Shown here: one piece after another, positions 9,663 through 19,797 of the stretch
How the letters are laid out: each line of letters opens with the position of its first letter
Numbering within the stretch: position 1 is the first letter of the stretch
NCBI GenBank assembly: GCA_946902875.1
Contig: OX336342.1
Location: 10,347,523-10,411,522, forward strand
DNA length: 64,000 bases
From: Nematopogon swammerdamellus
Lineage: Eukaryota; Arthropoda; Insecta; Lepidoptera; Adelidae
Direction: 5' to 3'
Made by a program: the position numbers and the translations under genes
Notes under the pieces: model-generated
What the model saw: only the letters and a program-made list of their open reading frames with translations
The model's database searches: none
What the model was told of the DNA's origin: nothing

Positions 9663-11177
9663 TATTTTTTTTTTTTTTCTTCTGATATAGCATCTGCCAT
9701 CGGAACTCTACCATAAGCAGATTATTTGTTGTTTGGGGTATGGCGTTTGAGGTGGGCCATCCATTGACGGCTCTCCCTTTTGGTTGTTAGTGTCGAACAT
9801 CTAGGGTCAACACTTGGTGTCGTTTCAGCCTTCCAGGGCCGGTGTGGTCCAGGAGTGCCGTGGCCAGAATATTTGGGTGATTTTTTAGCCTCGTCTTGTA
9901 TCTGGTACAATTCGACTGGATCTCAGCTTTTACGCTCGGCACTTTGAGATGCTCGTGTATGTCATCGTTTTTAGAGAACCATGGTGCGTTTGATATGTTT
10001 CGAAGCACTTTGTTTTGGAATATCTGCAAGATCTCAATGTTACTGTTGCTTGCAGTGCCCCACAACTGTATGCCATATGTCCACACCGGCTTGATGACCG
10101 CTTTGTAGATGAGGAGTTTGTTGGATGTGCCCAGTTTAGAGGCTCTGCCCATCAGCCAGTGCAGTTTGTTGAGCCGTAGGTTCAGTTCCTGTCTTTTGCA
10201 CCTGATGTGCTCTTTGAATGTCTGCCTCCTATCTAAGTGCATTCCCAGATAACGCACGGAGCTAGTGTGTGGTAGGGTTTCGCTTCCAAGTTTCACAGGA
10301 GGACAGTCGCCGACTCGAAGTGAAAATGTGATGTGGTGAGACTTGGGTTCGCTGACTCGGATCCGCCATTTTTCAAGCCATATGTCCACTTTGTCCAGGT
10401 GAGACTGGAGTATACTGGACGCCATTGCTGCGCTAGAATGGCTAGCAAGGGCCGCCATGTCGTCTGCGTAAGTGGCTGATGTCACATTGTCAGTCTCAGG
10501 CATATCTGCCGTAAAAATGGTGTATAGAATCGGACCCAGCACAGATCCCTGCGGAACTCCTGCTAGAATGTCGTGGAAGCCAGAGTAGTCTTCTCCAACC
10601 TTCACTTGAAAGATTCGGTTTTCCAGGTAGGATCTCAGGACTTGGTATATTGTGTGTGGTAAGAGTTTTTTAAGTTTATACAACAGTCCTTTATGCCACA
10701 CTCTGTCGAAGGCCTGTTGTACATCCAGAAAAGCGGCTGAGCAGTACTGTTTGGCCTCGAATGATCTGTTCACCTTATCAGTGATCCTGTGTACTTGCTC
10801 GACTGTTCCGTGCTGTGGTCTGAATCCAAACTGATGATTTGGGATAATGTTAGCAGATTTCATAATTGGGCTCAATCTTCTTAGAAGTACAACTTCAAGC
10901 ACTTTCGATGTTACTGGTAAAAGGCTTATTGGTCTGTATGATGACACCTGGTTGGGAGCCTTACCTGGTTTTGGGACCATAGTTATGTGAGAGACCCTCC
11001 ATATTTCTGTGAAGCAAGCCAATCTCATAATGCTATTAAAGAGAATTGCTAGTAGCACATAGCCTTTCTTTGGAAGCTCTTTTAGCACTTTTGGGGTTAT
11101 GAGGTCGTGCCCGGGAGCTTTCTTTTCGTCCAAGTGCCTAATGATGGTGTAGATTTCTCTCGGTGTGGATGGCTTAA
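9663..11177 (-). mobile_element. 5'-truncated Jockey-type LINE
   Basis: The element is bounded by a perfect 13-bp direct repeat, AGTTTCGATACAT, at 9650-9662 and 11178-11190, which is a target-site duplication. The minus-strand 3' end has a poly(A) tail (the T-run at 9666-9680). The 5' end is cut inside the reverse transcriptase domain, as is usual for LINE insertions. It was inserted on the same strand as PUS1, beyond the last PUS1 exon found. Confidence 0.88.
9787..11177 (-). CDS. LINE reverse transcriptase (5' truncated)
   Basis: An open frame of about 463 codons to a natural stop, 5' truncated. Visible RT blocks are KAPGHDLITP, YRPISLLPVTSKVLE, FGFRPQHGTVEQVHR, FLDVQQAFDRVW (first catalytic Asp), AGVPQGSVLGP and TYADDMA (catalytic YADD). 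A thumb region follows with YLGMHLDRR and YGIQLWGTA. This arrangement fits the Jockey clade. The open frame and clean target duplication point to a young insertion. The first 13 bases of the apparent frame belong to the target duplication, so the ATG there is not the native start. It cannot encode a working element because the N-terminal part and ORF1 are missing. Confidence 0.88.
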
Positions 11178-11190
11178 AGTTTCGATACAT

Positions 11191-11824
11191 CCGTCACTTC
11201 TTTCGCACATGTTTGTCCAATATATAGGTACCTACAAACTGCTCTATGGTCGTGGAATTATGCCATCGTGTGGTGAAAAAATTTTAAAACTATTACGGTA
11301 AAGCCAAGAAGGAAAATGGAATCACATATAACAGATAATCTACCAAAATTTTATGAAATGGCATTTTGTTTTAGTGTGCTTACCTCGAAACAAATATGGC
11401 CGTCGCCGGTCCGACATTGAACGACACAACTAACGGAAAAGCCGGTATCTCTTTCTAACATACCTTTCTAGTATATCCTATTGAAGTACCTCACTATCGG
11501 TCTCTGTCAGTCATGCATTTCTGGTATGAGTGTGTGTGTATTGTATCGTGTTCACCGGTGTAGGTTCTCTCGTCTTCCAGGCTAACCCTCTCGATCATCT
11601 ACATACAATATTGTAGCTAGTGTTTCAAATGTGACCATACATGTCTTCCGCCCAGTTAATGTGGTTGTGGTGTAGAGTAGACTGACAGCTCAGCTGTCAC
11701 TAAATGACAACCAGTGACGTGTATATGTGCGAGCAAGACGGGGAGCGTAAAATCGTAAGTGCGCCATCCGTGACCGAGAACGAGATAGTTGGTGTTGCAA
11801 GGGCAGAAAAAAAACCATCTGCAT
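11191..11824. other. intergenic or PUS1 3' intron
   Basis: No coding exon seen on either strand. In particular I searched by eye for the missing PUS1 motif MMHQIRKM and did not find it. AT-rich unique-looking sequence. Confidence 0.3.
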
Positions 11825-12220
11825 TTTTTTTTTTTTTTTTTTTATGGAAACTGACACGGTTGGCTACATCACCTACAACGTCCGTGATGTCAGCCCATAA
11901 CACCGGGTGAACTAGGTGCCATGTCAGTGCTTCCCCATTTGATCGTGCCGGCTACACTGAACTGGTCGGAAAACACATACTATTTACATAGCCGTTTTGA
12001 CCGACGTTTCATTCAGTGCGGTGGTACCAACCCGGGCGGGTTAAAACCTACCACCAAGTAAGATTAGGAGGGAAGGGACCTACAGTTTTACTAGGAATCC
12101 GAACCTCGGTCAGCCTCCAACGGTCAGCGGTCACCCATCCAAGTACTGACCGCACCCAGCGTTGCTTAACATTCAATAGCGACAGTTGACTGTCTGCACC
12201 ACTGAGCTATCGAGGCTGAC
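11825..12220 (-). mobile_element. SINE family A (tRNA/5S head), full length
   Basis: On the minus strand it starts CAGCCTCGATAGCTCAGTGG (A-box-like), continues with GTTAAGCAACGCTGGGTGCG and AGTACTTGGATGGGTGACCG (5S-rRNA-like), then GAGGTTCGGATTCCT (B-box-like), followed by a shared tail that ends GTCAGTTTCCATAAAA with a poly(A) tract (T-run 11825-11843). It is the best full-length copy of this family in the window. Confidence 0.85.
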
Positions 12221-12587
12221 AGTCATGCAGCATTGCATGAATGAATTTGTTAATATTCGTGAGTTGTGATTGGAAAATAATTGTATATTGAAGGCATTTT
12301 TTTTTTATTGCTTCGATGTGAGAACGATTTACACGTGTTTATTATAGTTATACCTAAAAGATAATTTTTATGGTGATAAAATACTAGACAAATACTTGAA
12401 TGATGGAAAATTCAAATCACATGGTAGCAACCCTTGCCCCAGGAGGCTCGCACATTTCTTAGGAGTTTTGGCCTGATTATGCGTCTATTATTTTTTTATT
12501 TATTATGACAGACAGACGGACAACTGAGTAATACAATTATTATTTTTCCCCTTTTCGTACTGAACCCTAAAAAATTTAGATGCTTAC
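12221..12587. other. PUS1 intron sequence
   Basis: No gene seen between the SINE and PUS1 exon 4. AT-rich, with a GACAGACAGACGGACAACTG stretch near 12506 typical of dispersed repeats. Confidence 0.3.
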
Positions 12588-12687
12588 CTTCACTTTGAGA
12601 ATAGCAAACTCAATGTCAGAATCAATAAACACTTTGTCTACTTGAAATGACATCATAAACCGAAGACTGGAAGGATCGTGGAAATAT
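12588..12687 (-). CDS. PUS1: PUS1 exon 4
   Basis: The minus-strand acceptor TTGTTACAG and donor AAG|GTAAGC bound 100 nt. It is entered in phase 2, completing a Lys codon, and encodes YFHDPSSLRFMMSFQ, then FIDSDIEFAILKVK. This matches the PUS1 segment after NFTS(K/Q)K, where family members read DPS..RYI....F....EFA.I.VKG. The next exon should begin with GQSFMMHQIRKM-like sequence, but no such exon is visible at lower coordinates. Confidence 0.75.
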
Positions 12688-12727
12688 CTGTAACAACATT
12701 CCAATTGAAATTAACCATGTGCATCAG

Positions 12728-12805
12728 TCAGCCGACTCAGCATTCGCAATCCCCTCAATACGAATGGCCATAGGCACCGTTAGCACTCATACGATACCCC
12801 ATGTT
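12728..12805 (+). repeat. CR1/Jockey-like LINE 3' end fragment
   Basis: Contains GCATTCGCAATCCCCTCAAT and GGCACCGTTAGCACTCATA, matching the 3' ends of the LINE family at 44155-44312 and 59447-59560. Confidence 0.5.
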
Positions 12806-12830
12806 GCGGCAAGTAATGTAATACATGTTG

Positions 12831-13148
12831 TTTTTTTTTTTTATGGAAACTGACACGGTTGGCTACATCACCCACAACATCCGTGATGTCAGCCCATAAC
12901 ACCGGATGAACTTGATGCCACGTCAGTGGTTCCCTTCGGTCGTGTCGGCTACACTGAACTGGACGGAAAACACAAACTATTTACATAGCCGTTTCGACCG
13001 ACCTTTCATTCAGTGCGGTTGTACAAACCCGGGCGGGTTAAATCCTACCACCTAGTAATATACGAAGGGAGTCATATCCCTTAGTTGCCTTTTACGACAT
13101 ACACGGGGAGAGATGCAGTGGGGCTATTCTTTTAAAGTACCGGCCCCG
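12831..13148 (-). mobile_element. SINE family B (GGCCGGTACTT head, shared tail)
   Basis: On the minus strand it begins GGGGCCGGTACTTTAAAAGA, then GCCCCACTGCATCTCTCCCC and GTCGTAAAAGGC.ACTAAGGGATA. It then joins the same tail as SINE family A, ending in poly(A) (T-run 12831-12842). It lies in the PUS1 intron between exons 3 and 4, on the same strand as the gene. Confidence 0.85.
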
Positions 13149-14035
13149 GTGTGTACAACGGTACGGTTTTACTACAAGGAATGCGTTCCAGGGGAAAATG
13201 TGTTTTCGCATATATAGGGTTTGCCAAATGACAGTACATAATCTCTGTTGCTATAAAAGGGAACATGTCCGTATGTATGTATGAGGTAAACTATGGAACC
13301 ACTCCACAGATTTTGATGCAGTTTACACCAATGGAAAGAGTAATTCTTGAGGTTAATACCATCAAGTTAAATCAGCCTTCTTAGGGCTGAGCAGTATCAA
13401 ATAAAGTACAGTATGGACGGGAAGGGGGAGGGGGGGGGGGGGGGGGGGGGGGGAGGGGGAGAGGGAGAGGGGGAGGGAGAGAGAATAAAATAAGTGTTGT
13501 TTATTATCATATTTGCGTTTAAATTATATTTGCTATTACACCGAGTTTACCGCAAGCGAAGCGGGTAAAAGCTAGTACATTACAAATCAAATCAATATCT
13601 GTCTGACGAGAACTCGTCTGTTTCTTGTTCGATTATGAAATTTTATGTTAAAATTGAGGATTGTAAATTTTTAAAGTCCTTGTATTTCATGTACAAGGAA
13701 GATGTGTCCTTGTATCTTGTACAGAGCTTAACATCTGTATATGTGCAAAATCTCCGTACCTCTAACACCACTGCGAAATGAACTCAATTACGCGGTGCGG
13801 ATTCCTATGATTCAGATGTCACTCGACAATTTCAACCAATAATGGGCCAATCGTGTGAAGCGATACATATTTGCGCGAAATTTGAAATTCGCATTATAAC
13901 GAATTCACGCAAGTGCATCTTCACATAATACGCTACAAAGGCTCATCTCATTTTTTATAATGTGTTAAAATAAGAAAAATAAAACTTTGAATACTTTAGT
14001 TGTAACAGTAGAATCATAGGTATATGATTGCTTAC
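13149..14035. other. PUS1 intron 3 remainder, G-rich tract
   Basis: No exon seen. Holds a 24-base G homopolymer (13430-13453) continuing as a G/A-rich tract to about 13490, and a lepidopteran repeat end, CGCAAGCGAAGCGGGTAAAA, at 13551. The rest is AT-rich. Confidence 0.5.
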
Positions 14036-14309
14036 TTTTTCGATGTAAAGTTGTGATAATTCTTCGTGCCTTTGTAGTTGCTCAGAACTTGGTTAAGTTC
14101 ATCTAACTTGCTCTGAGGTACGCGATACTCCTTCTGTGCTTCAGGTGTCTTCACGTCAGCTTCAAACGCAAACGTGGGAAGCGTATATGAGTATGTGCGA
14201 GCGTCGCACTGCGTCTTACTGTTGAACCCCTTTGTCACGCGCTTGATGCCAAACACTCGGATGCAGGGCGGCAGACTCTCGTTTATTTTTTCAGGCAGAG
14301 CATCTTCAG
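14036..14309 (-). CDS. PUS1: PUS1 exon 3
   Basis: 274 nt with minus-strand acceptor AATTACAG and donor AAAAA|GTAAGC. It encodes EDALPEKINESLPP, CIRVFGIKRVTKGFNSKTQC, DARTYSYTLPTFAF and, after a linker, YKGTKNYHNFTSKK. These are hallmark PUS1 segments: FNSK..CDARTY is in the substrate-binding core and YKGT.N.HNFTS follows. PUS1 converts uridine to pseudouridine at several tRNA positions in nucleus and mitochondria. The phases fit exons 2 and 4 exactly. Confidence 0.9.
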
Positions 14310-14616
14310 CTGTAATTTAATTAAATGTGTACAGATGAAGTTATATAACAAAATCGTAATAGATTTATTTTGGGAACATTATGGATTTTATATTTGGTAT
14401 GTCTGAAACTAGAGTTTGTATAATCGGTCTGAGGTTGAAGTCAATGTGTACACCACTATGTCAACTTGGTACGATCAACAGTTATGATGTCAATTTATGA
14501 TGCTGTGACAGACGGACGGATGCATGAAAATATAAAATTTGGCCCGGCTGCTGAAATTGTTGGCCACCCATGATATAATCTGGGTTATTTGGTAAGATTA
14601 GGTATTAGGTACGAAC

Positions 14617-14783
14617 GTATCTTGAGGGAGACAATCTGTCTCGCGGCTGAGACTCCCTTGTCGGTGCGCGCAGCACGCTGGAAGTCAATCTGCTGCATCT
14701 GCGTGAACGAGTACTCATCTATGTAGCCCGCGCGCAGCATGGCCGAACACAACTCCTCCTCTATTGTGTTCACTCCGGGATTC
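14617..14783 (-). CDS. PUS1: PUS1 exon 2 (catalytic aspartate)
   Basis: 167 nt with acceptor CACTTACAG. It encodes [20 protein letters not shown], then [20 protein letters not shown] and [12 protein letters not shown] is the signature of the TruA/PUS1 family and its Asp is the catalytic nucleophile. The exon leaves in phase 1 at ATAC and the donor there is GTTCGT, with T at +3. It is chosen because joining to exon 3 gives the family reading SLKIPEDALPEKI; no better donor keeps the frame. Confidence 0.9.
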
Positions 14784-14845
14784 CTGTAAGTGTTATTTTT
14801 TAATTAATAGGTACTACTTAGTACAACACTGATTGTGCAAAATAA

Positions 14846-16440
14846 GAAGGTGTGGATCTAAGCTTGCGATGGCTTCACCGAACATATCCGGGCCCATCGG
14901 CAGTAGAGGAGGGTATTAATCGAGGTCGGGACTAGCGAGTGGCCACTCTAAATTTCCCGCGCATGCTTCACGTTTCGGCTCGCTTCAAGCCCTCGTCAGC
15001 TAGTCTGCGTTGACTAGGACGCGGGGAAACCACCAGTCCCGCTCTCGACCTCCCTCTCTCTACCTATCCATATTCTGTAGGATGCTTCCAGTGACGTTTT
15101 CGAAGCTCTCTCCATATATCAGCTTAGCGTCGATCTTGGGAGCCCTAGATTCTTGAAGAGACTGTAGAGCGACTTCGCTGGTAGTCCTCTTGCTCCGACT
15201 TCCACAGCGAAGAGATCAGTCTTGAATCCGTTTCTCACAATCCGGTCTACTAAGTTGCAGTACTTGTTAAGTTTGATGTTGTGGTCCTTCGGTATGTTAC
15301 TTTCCCATGGAACTGTAAGTTCAACAAGTACTACATGCTTTGTCGCTTTTGAGAATATGAGTATATCCGGTCTTAATGCTGTGGTACAGATTTCTGAAGG
15401 CATTTGGTAATGCTTCTCATGTGTGTCCATCAACAATTCCCAATCCTTTGCTGCTCCCAAAATTTAAGAAGGTTTAGTCCTATCTTTGGGCAGCTTATTG
15501 GCTCCAGGTTTCACAAAGTTGACCTTCTGGAAGCCGCTACTGGTTTGCCCTTTCCTGGTCCGTGCAATTGACAGGTTGATGGCCTCTCTGATAATTTGGA
15601 GGACTTTATCATGACGGTAGGAATACTGGCCTCGCTCAAGTAGTATTTTGCATCCGCATAACAAATGTTTGGCCGTGCCTACGAACTCCTTACATGACGG
15701 GCATAGTCTATTTGTAGATTTCCCCCATCTAACTAGGTTACTCGGGTCGGGGAGAGTAAGCTGGAATGCATTTAAGTAGAACTTAAGCAGCTCAGGGGAC
15801 CAGTTGTATATTATGGATTTCCACTTCAATGCAGGAGGGATGCAGAAGTCACCCACTGTTAGCCAATCATTCTGCATTTCCAGGTTTAAGGCGTGAAGTT
15901 TGAAGCCTTGTTCCATGTCCTCCTGAGCAAAACCTTTCAGTATTTCTTTATCAGACTTTGCTGTTTCTATGCCCAATCCAGTTCTATTGGTGCATGTACC
16001 AACTTGGAATGATTTGTAGAAGTCGAGTCTCGATTCCAGTTCATCTGATAGTGATGTGTTGGGTAAGGCTTGAATAGCGCTATCATTGGAGTCTTTTTGT
16101 ATACATCGTTTGGCTATTCTCGCCTTTTGATAAAATATCGACGGTTTCTTAATGTTCAGTCCAAAGTTATTGTGAGATCTGTATAGCGTTGACGAGTCAG
16201 CCGGGTGAGCCAGTCCAAACCATGATTTCAGGAATCTGGTCACATACGAGTCTAATTTAGTCAGGTTTTGCTTTGTGAAGTCGTAGACGAGAAATGGCCA
16301 TGAAAGTTTTGATGTCAGGTAGTTATCGTAAATCCATGCCTTTTGTGTACCCAGGAGGGGAAGATTGTCAGTTTGGCGGAGGCTCTCTTCGAAAAGTTGG
16401 ACAATATCATCAGTAGGATGCTCCTTGTATCGTAGGCTTG
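14846..16440 (-). mobile_element. 5'-truncated LINE, zinc knuckle and endonuclease-like
   Basis: Lies in PUS1 intron 1, on the gene's strand. The coding remnant runs from about 16440 down to 15119 in one frame, followed by a 3' UTR to about 14846. The 51-bp end segment 14846-14896 recurs at 17550-17600. No poly(A) tail is seen. The N-terminal and RT catalytic parts are absent. Confidence 0.7.
15119..16440 (-). pseudogene. LINE C-terminal polyprotein with one stop
   Basis: The frame shows KLSWPFLVYDF and RFLKSWFGL, a Cys-His knuckle CPSCKEFVGTAKHLLCGC (C-x2-C-x8-H-x4-C) and, after one in-frame TAA near 15466, LRPDILIFSKATKHVVLVEL followed by TVPWE and FAVEVGARGL. The RPD...ELTVPWE pattern resembles the restriction-endonuclease-like domain of R2/NeSL-type LINEs, which nicks the target DNA. 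Apart from the single stop (SerTAAIle) the frame is open. Clade assignment is uncertain because the RT core is missing. Confidence 0.65.
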
Positions 16441-16681
16441 TATTATTAATTTATATACGTATATATATATACGATATTTCTATTCTATTCTATAATTTTA
16501 TGGGTAATTTCATTGGTTATTTATTAGTGTGAATAGAGCTTATTGATCTGGCTTCATTGTTTTATGAAATATCTGGGTAAATTTGACTAATTTTTGCGTT
16601 ATGAAAATGACATGGAAGTTAAGGGGGTAAGCATATTTAATAGGTGGGAAGCCAAGGGGTTAAAAATGTAAAAGATCATAC

Positions 16682-16896
16682 CTCTGCATGCCATAGTGGT
16701 CCACGCCCGAGTACCCGAGCAGCATGGCCATCTTCTTCTTCTTGATGCGCTCGAAGGTCTCGTCTTTCACCCGCTTTCCGGCCACCCCTCCCTCCTCCCA
16801 CGCTCTCTTCTTTACTCGACCGTTGTACCGAGTGCGCTGCTTGTTGCCAACTACTGTTTGCTCCGGGTTCGGGTCACACTCTGCGACCGCTTCCAT
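16682..16896 (-). CDS. PUS1: PUS1 exon 1
   Basis: Starts at ATG 16896 (MEAVAECDPNPEQ) and runs 215 nt to donor CAGAG|GTATGA in phase 2. A basic stretch (NGRVKKRAWEE, KKKKMAML) leads into AMLLGYSGVDHYGMQ, the first conserved PUS1 strand (KRK.A.L.AYSG..Y.GMQRN in relatives). The frame is open further upstream without an ATG. That upstream frame reads LHAVALGRSYST, so a longer mitochondrial form from a non-ATG start or an upstream exon is possible but unproven. With exons 2-4 this gives about 251 residues, roughly 60% of a typical 400-430-residue PUS1. Confidence 0.85.
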
Positions 16897-16956
16897 AGTA
16901 GAATAACTTCGGCCTAGGGCAACTGCATGAAGATTATTATTGGGTGGATGTTCCAA

Positions 16957-17549
16957 GCTAGCAACTCGCTCATAGGCTGGTTTGATTTTAGGTACACGTA
17001 TGTGTATTTTGGGACCGCGGAAATCACTCCTTCAAACTAAAAAACAATTATTCAATTATTATTGCTACATACTAAACTAATAATAAATTCAACATGACTT
17101 TTCTTGTAAAAACTAAATGCGCCGTCCCGATTCCACCGAGATGTCTGCGTCACGTTATAGAGTGTATATAAACAGCCGAAGGAGAAGCGTGGGGTCGAGA
17201 GGCTAGCCGGCGAACCCCTTTGTGACCTCTCGCTAGCCTCATGACGTCCCGCAATGTGTAAAGGCCATGCTCAAGAAAATAAATAAAACTAAATTGTTTT
17301 TGCAAATTTAAGTTTTTTTAGATTTCAGATATGTATTATTACTGAAATATGTTTTTTCTTCTTTCTTCCAACCTTTCTCCAGCCCCTCTTACCTTAATAT
17401 TAACATAGCACCCTACACATATTGTATTAATATAAAATAAATGAATACATACATATAAAATGTTCTCCTTGCCCTCCCCTCACACCCCCTGTCGGTTGTC
17501 TCATCCCTTGAATAGTTCGTCTTGTAACGTAAAAATTATAAACGTAAAG
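16957..17549. other. PUS1 upstream region
   Basis: No gene seen. Around 17110-17250 is GC-richer sequence with TATATAAACAG at 17164 and an imperfect inverted repeat (GAGGCTAGC near 17199, GCTAGCCTC near 17231). It could contain a promoter, but its direction is unknown. The rest is AT-rich. Confidence 0.3.
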
Positions 17550-17600
17550 GAAGGTGTGGATCTAAGCTTGCGATGGCTTCACCGAACATATCCGGGCCCA
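17550..17600 (-). repeat. 51-bp LINE 3'-end copy
   Basis: Identical to 14846-14896 (GAAGGTGTGGATCTAAGCTT to ATATCCGGGCCCA) in the same orientation. Probably the 3' end of a second, nearly complete 5' truncation of the same LINE family. Confidence 0.65.
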
Positions 17601-18313
17601 TTTACATCTGGCCCGGGTACATTTTAGCAGTGTACATTAGCCCGTAGTAAATCATGACCATTAAACTTCAGAAAGAGATAATCAAATCTGCTGGCATGGC
17701 ACCTAACTGAGCGTGGTTTCGCGAGGAGAGGTGATTTTGGCCGTCGACTGCACCATTGGTCTCTCGGCACAGCCACCCAAGCTGGTTTACATAAAAAAAA
17801 AAATATCAGGTTGTAGAGAGTCGTCTCTGTCGCACAAACTCGCACCGCTCTGCACGACAGAGACGACGCTCTAAAACCGGACTGTATCTTCCTAAAGCCC
17901 GATGTTTATTACTTCTGGCGGTTACTTACCCTATACCTATTATGACAAATTCGGCGGCCTCAATTATTGTGAAAATGAATTAAAAAACGGCTCCTCGCTG
18001 ATTGTGGGCGCGAATGGTACATGATGGATAACACTCAATACTGGCGTAAACAATCCCACAAACTGAACTGGACTGGAAGTACCAGAAACCAGAACTAACC
18101 TGTAAACGCGCTGGTAATGTGACTGAATGCTCGGTGATTTGTGATGGCAGCAGTGATAGAATACGAGAGGCCGCGCATGCTGTGTTGTATTCACTACTTC
18201 TATGCAGCTCTACAAAACATTTGGAAATTTATAGATTTCATGTCGTCCAAATAAAATTCTACAAAACAACCTCACAATGTCACATTTATGATTGATTTTT
18301 TTTTTTAGATTAA
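17601..18313. other. intergenic, dispersed repeat
   Basis: No gene seen. Positions 17690-17770 (GCATGGC.CCTAACTGAGCG, GTTTCGCGAGGAGAGGTG, CACCATTGGTC) match 47075-47150 in inverse orientation, a repeat family without recognised coding. An imperfect inverted repeat (GTCGTCTCTGTCG / CGACAGAGACGAC) spans 17820-17866. Confidence 0.45.
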
Positions 18314-19058
18314 TTTTTTTTTTTTTTGGTTGTTTTATCCCTTTTTTTGGGATAGGCAAAGGTATTAAACCATGCAGCCTTGTCTGTTGTTATTCTTTAA
18401 ATTATTTATATATCGCCAATTGTTGAAATAATGAAATCGTAAATGGATGGAAAACAGTCTGTGTTGGCAAGTAAATCTTGAGTGACGCGCGGCATATTGT
18501 CAGGTGTTTTATAAATTTTCATTAATCTATCTATTAGCGAATGTCGTTGAAGGTCAAAAGTCGGGCATTCAAAAAACAAGTGATCCAGAGTCTCATTCAT
18601 ATTATCTCCTTGATTTTGTACGTCGACATCATTAGAACAGTGTGGGCAGACGGCAGAGTTAATAATATTCATGCGATGAAGATGGGCGCCAAAGCGACAG
18701 TGGCCAAATCTAAGACGACATATTATGGTGTAAAATTTTCTTTTCTTCGGAAGATATTTGGAAAACCAAGTTTTTTCTATAGTGTTGTGGCAAACAGTTG
18801 CATACCAGCGTCCAGTTACTGCGTTTCTCCAAAAATCTGTCCATTCTTGAAAAATTTGTTTTTTAACGACATTAAATATTTCCGAGTGGGTTAATTCGTT
18901 TCCTCCCGAAACAGGCAAAACTCATTAGAGTATACAGCCATTTCTTTTGTAGCTTTAACGTCTGTTGTATAAATTCTCGGCCCGCGAGAACCACAAAAAT
19001 ATATTTTTTTAATTACAACGACGACGCGACAAACTTCCGCCGTCCGCCATCTTTTTTG
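18314..19058 (-). mobile_element. internally deleted LINE, copy a (zinc-finger C-terminus)
   Basis: The minus strand begins GATGGCGGACGGCGGAAGTT, runs through a leader with ATGGCTGTATACTCTAATGA, then joins a frame of about 170 codons (18918-18406). That frame contains LTHSEIFNVVKKQIF, RRLRFGHCRFGAHLHR-like RLRFGHCRFGAHLHRM, CPHC and ETLDHLFFECP. A Cys/His block after an F.RLR.GH..F..HL stretch is the C-terminal end of I/R1-type LINE polyproteins. The 3' end carries the short hairpin TATCCCAAAAAAAGGGATA. The RT is missing, so this is an internally deleted copy. Confidence 0.7.
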
Positions 19059-19077
19059 CATACACATTTATGATTGA

Positions 19078-19771
19078 TTAACCCTTTGAGTCCCTTTGAC
19101 TCAAAATAGTCCTACTCCCCTTGGCTCCCAGGCCCTTTTGGCGGCGCTCAAAAACGCAAAATTTTGGCGCGCGCGCTCCCACACAAATTCGAATATCCCG
19201 CCTCAATCGATCGATCCATCAATACTCGTTATTCTGTCTTGTTTGTACTGAAATTACGCGTTCAGTGATACCAAACTCTTCAGGATTCACTTATTTAGAA
19301 GCACAGACCGATTTTTTGAACTCCAGGCAAAAAAAAAACACACTCGAATTTTTTTTTGAATTTTTCTGACCAAAACTGTACAATTTCGTCTTACATATGG
19401 TATACCGAAATAAGCGCATTGAAACGAACTATCAAATACCGAAATACGTTTACGGGTACAATCTTTGTCTATTCCAGTCCAGGGTCAGTGGAAATGTCAG
19501 CTGCCAAAAGTGACATTTTATTTTCTGTCAACTTCATTATTTTTTTTCTGTGTGAAGGATATTGTGTGCCCAGTCGTGTCTGAGAATAGTTATTAGTAAG
19601 TTTTAACCAAGAAATGATACCAGTATTGAGTGTTTTGTTAGAAAATTGGTAGAATTAGATACTGAATTAAAACTAGCGGCGCGCAATAAGTGGAGCGCGC
19701 GCTCCACTTGGGAGCCAAGGGTAGGCGACGAAAACGGGAGCGCGCGCTCCACTTGAGACTCGAAGGGTTAA
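19078..19771. mobile_element. piggyBac-like MITE with TTAA ends
   Basis: TTAA at 19078-19081 and again at 19768-19771 brackets 686 bp. The inner ends are inverted: CCCTTTGAGTCC at the left and GACTCGAAGGG at the right. TTAA duplication and ends starting CCC are hallmarks of the piggyBac superfamily. No transposase frame is inside, so it is non-autonomous. Inner sub-terminal repeats GGAGCGCGCGCTCC occur twice at the right (19691, 19738) and as GGCGCGCGCGCTCCC at the left. Confidence 0.75.
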
Positions 19772-19797
19772 AATATGACGTGATTTTTTTTTATTTT

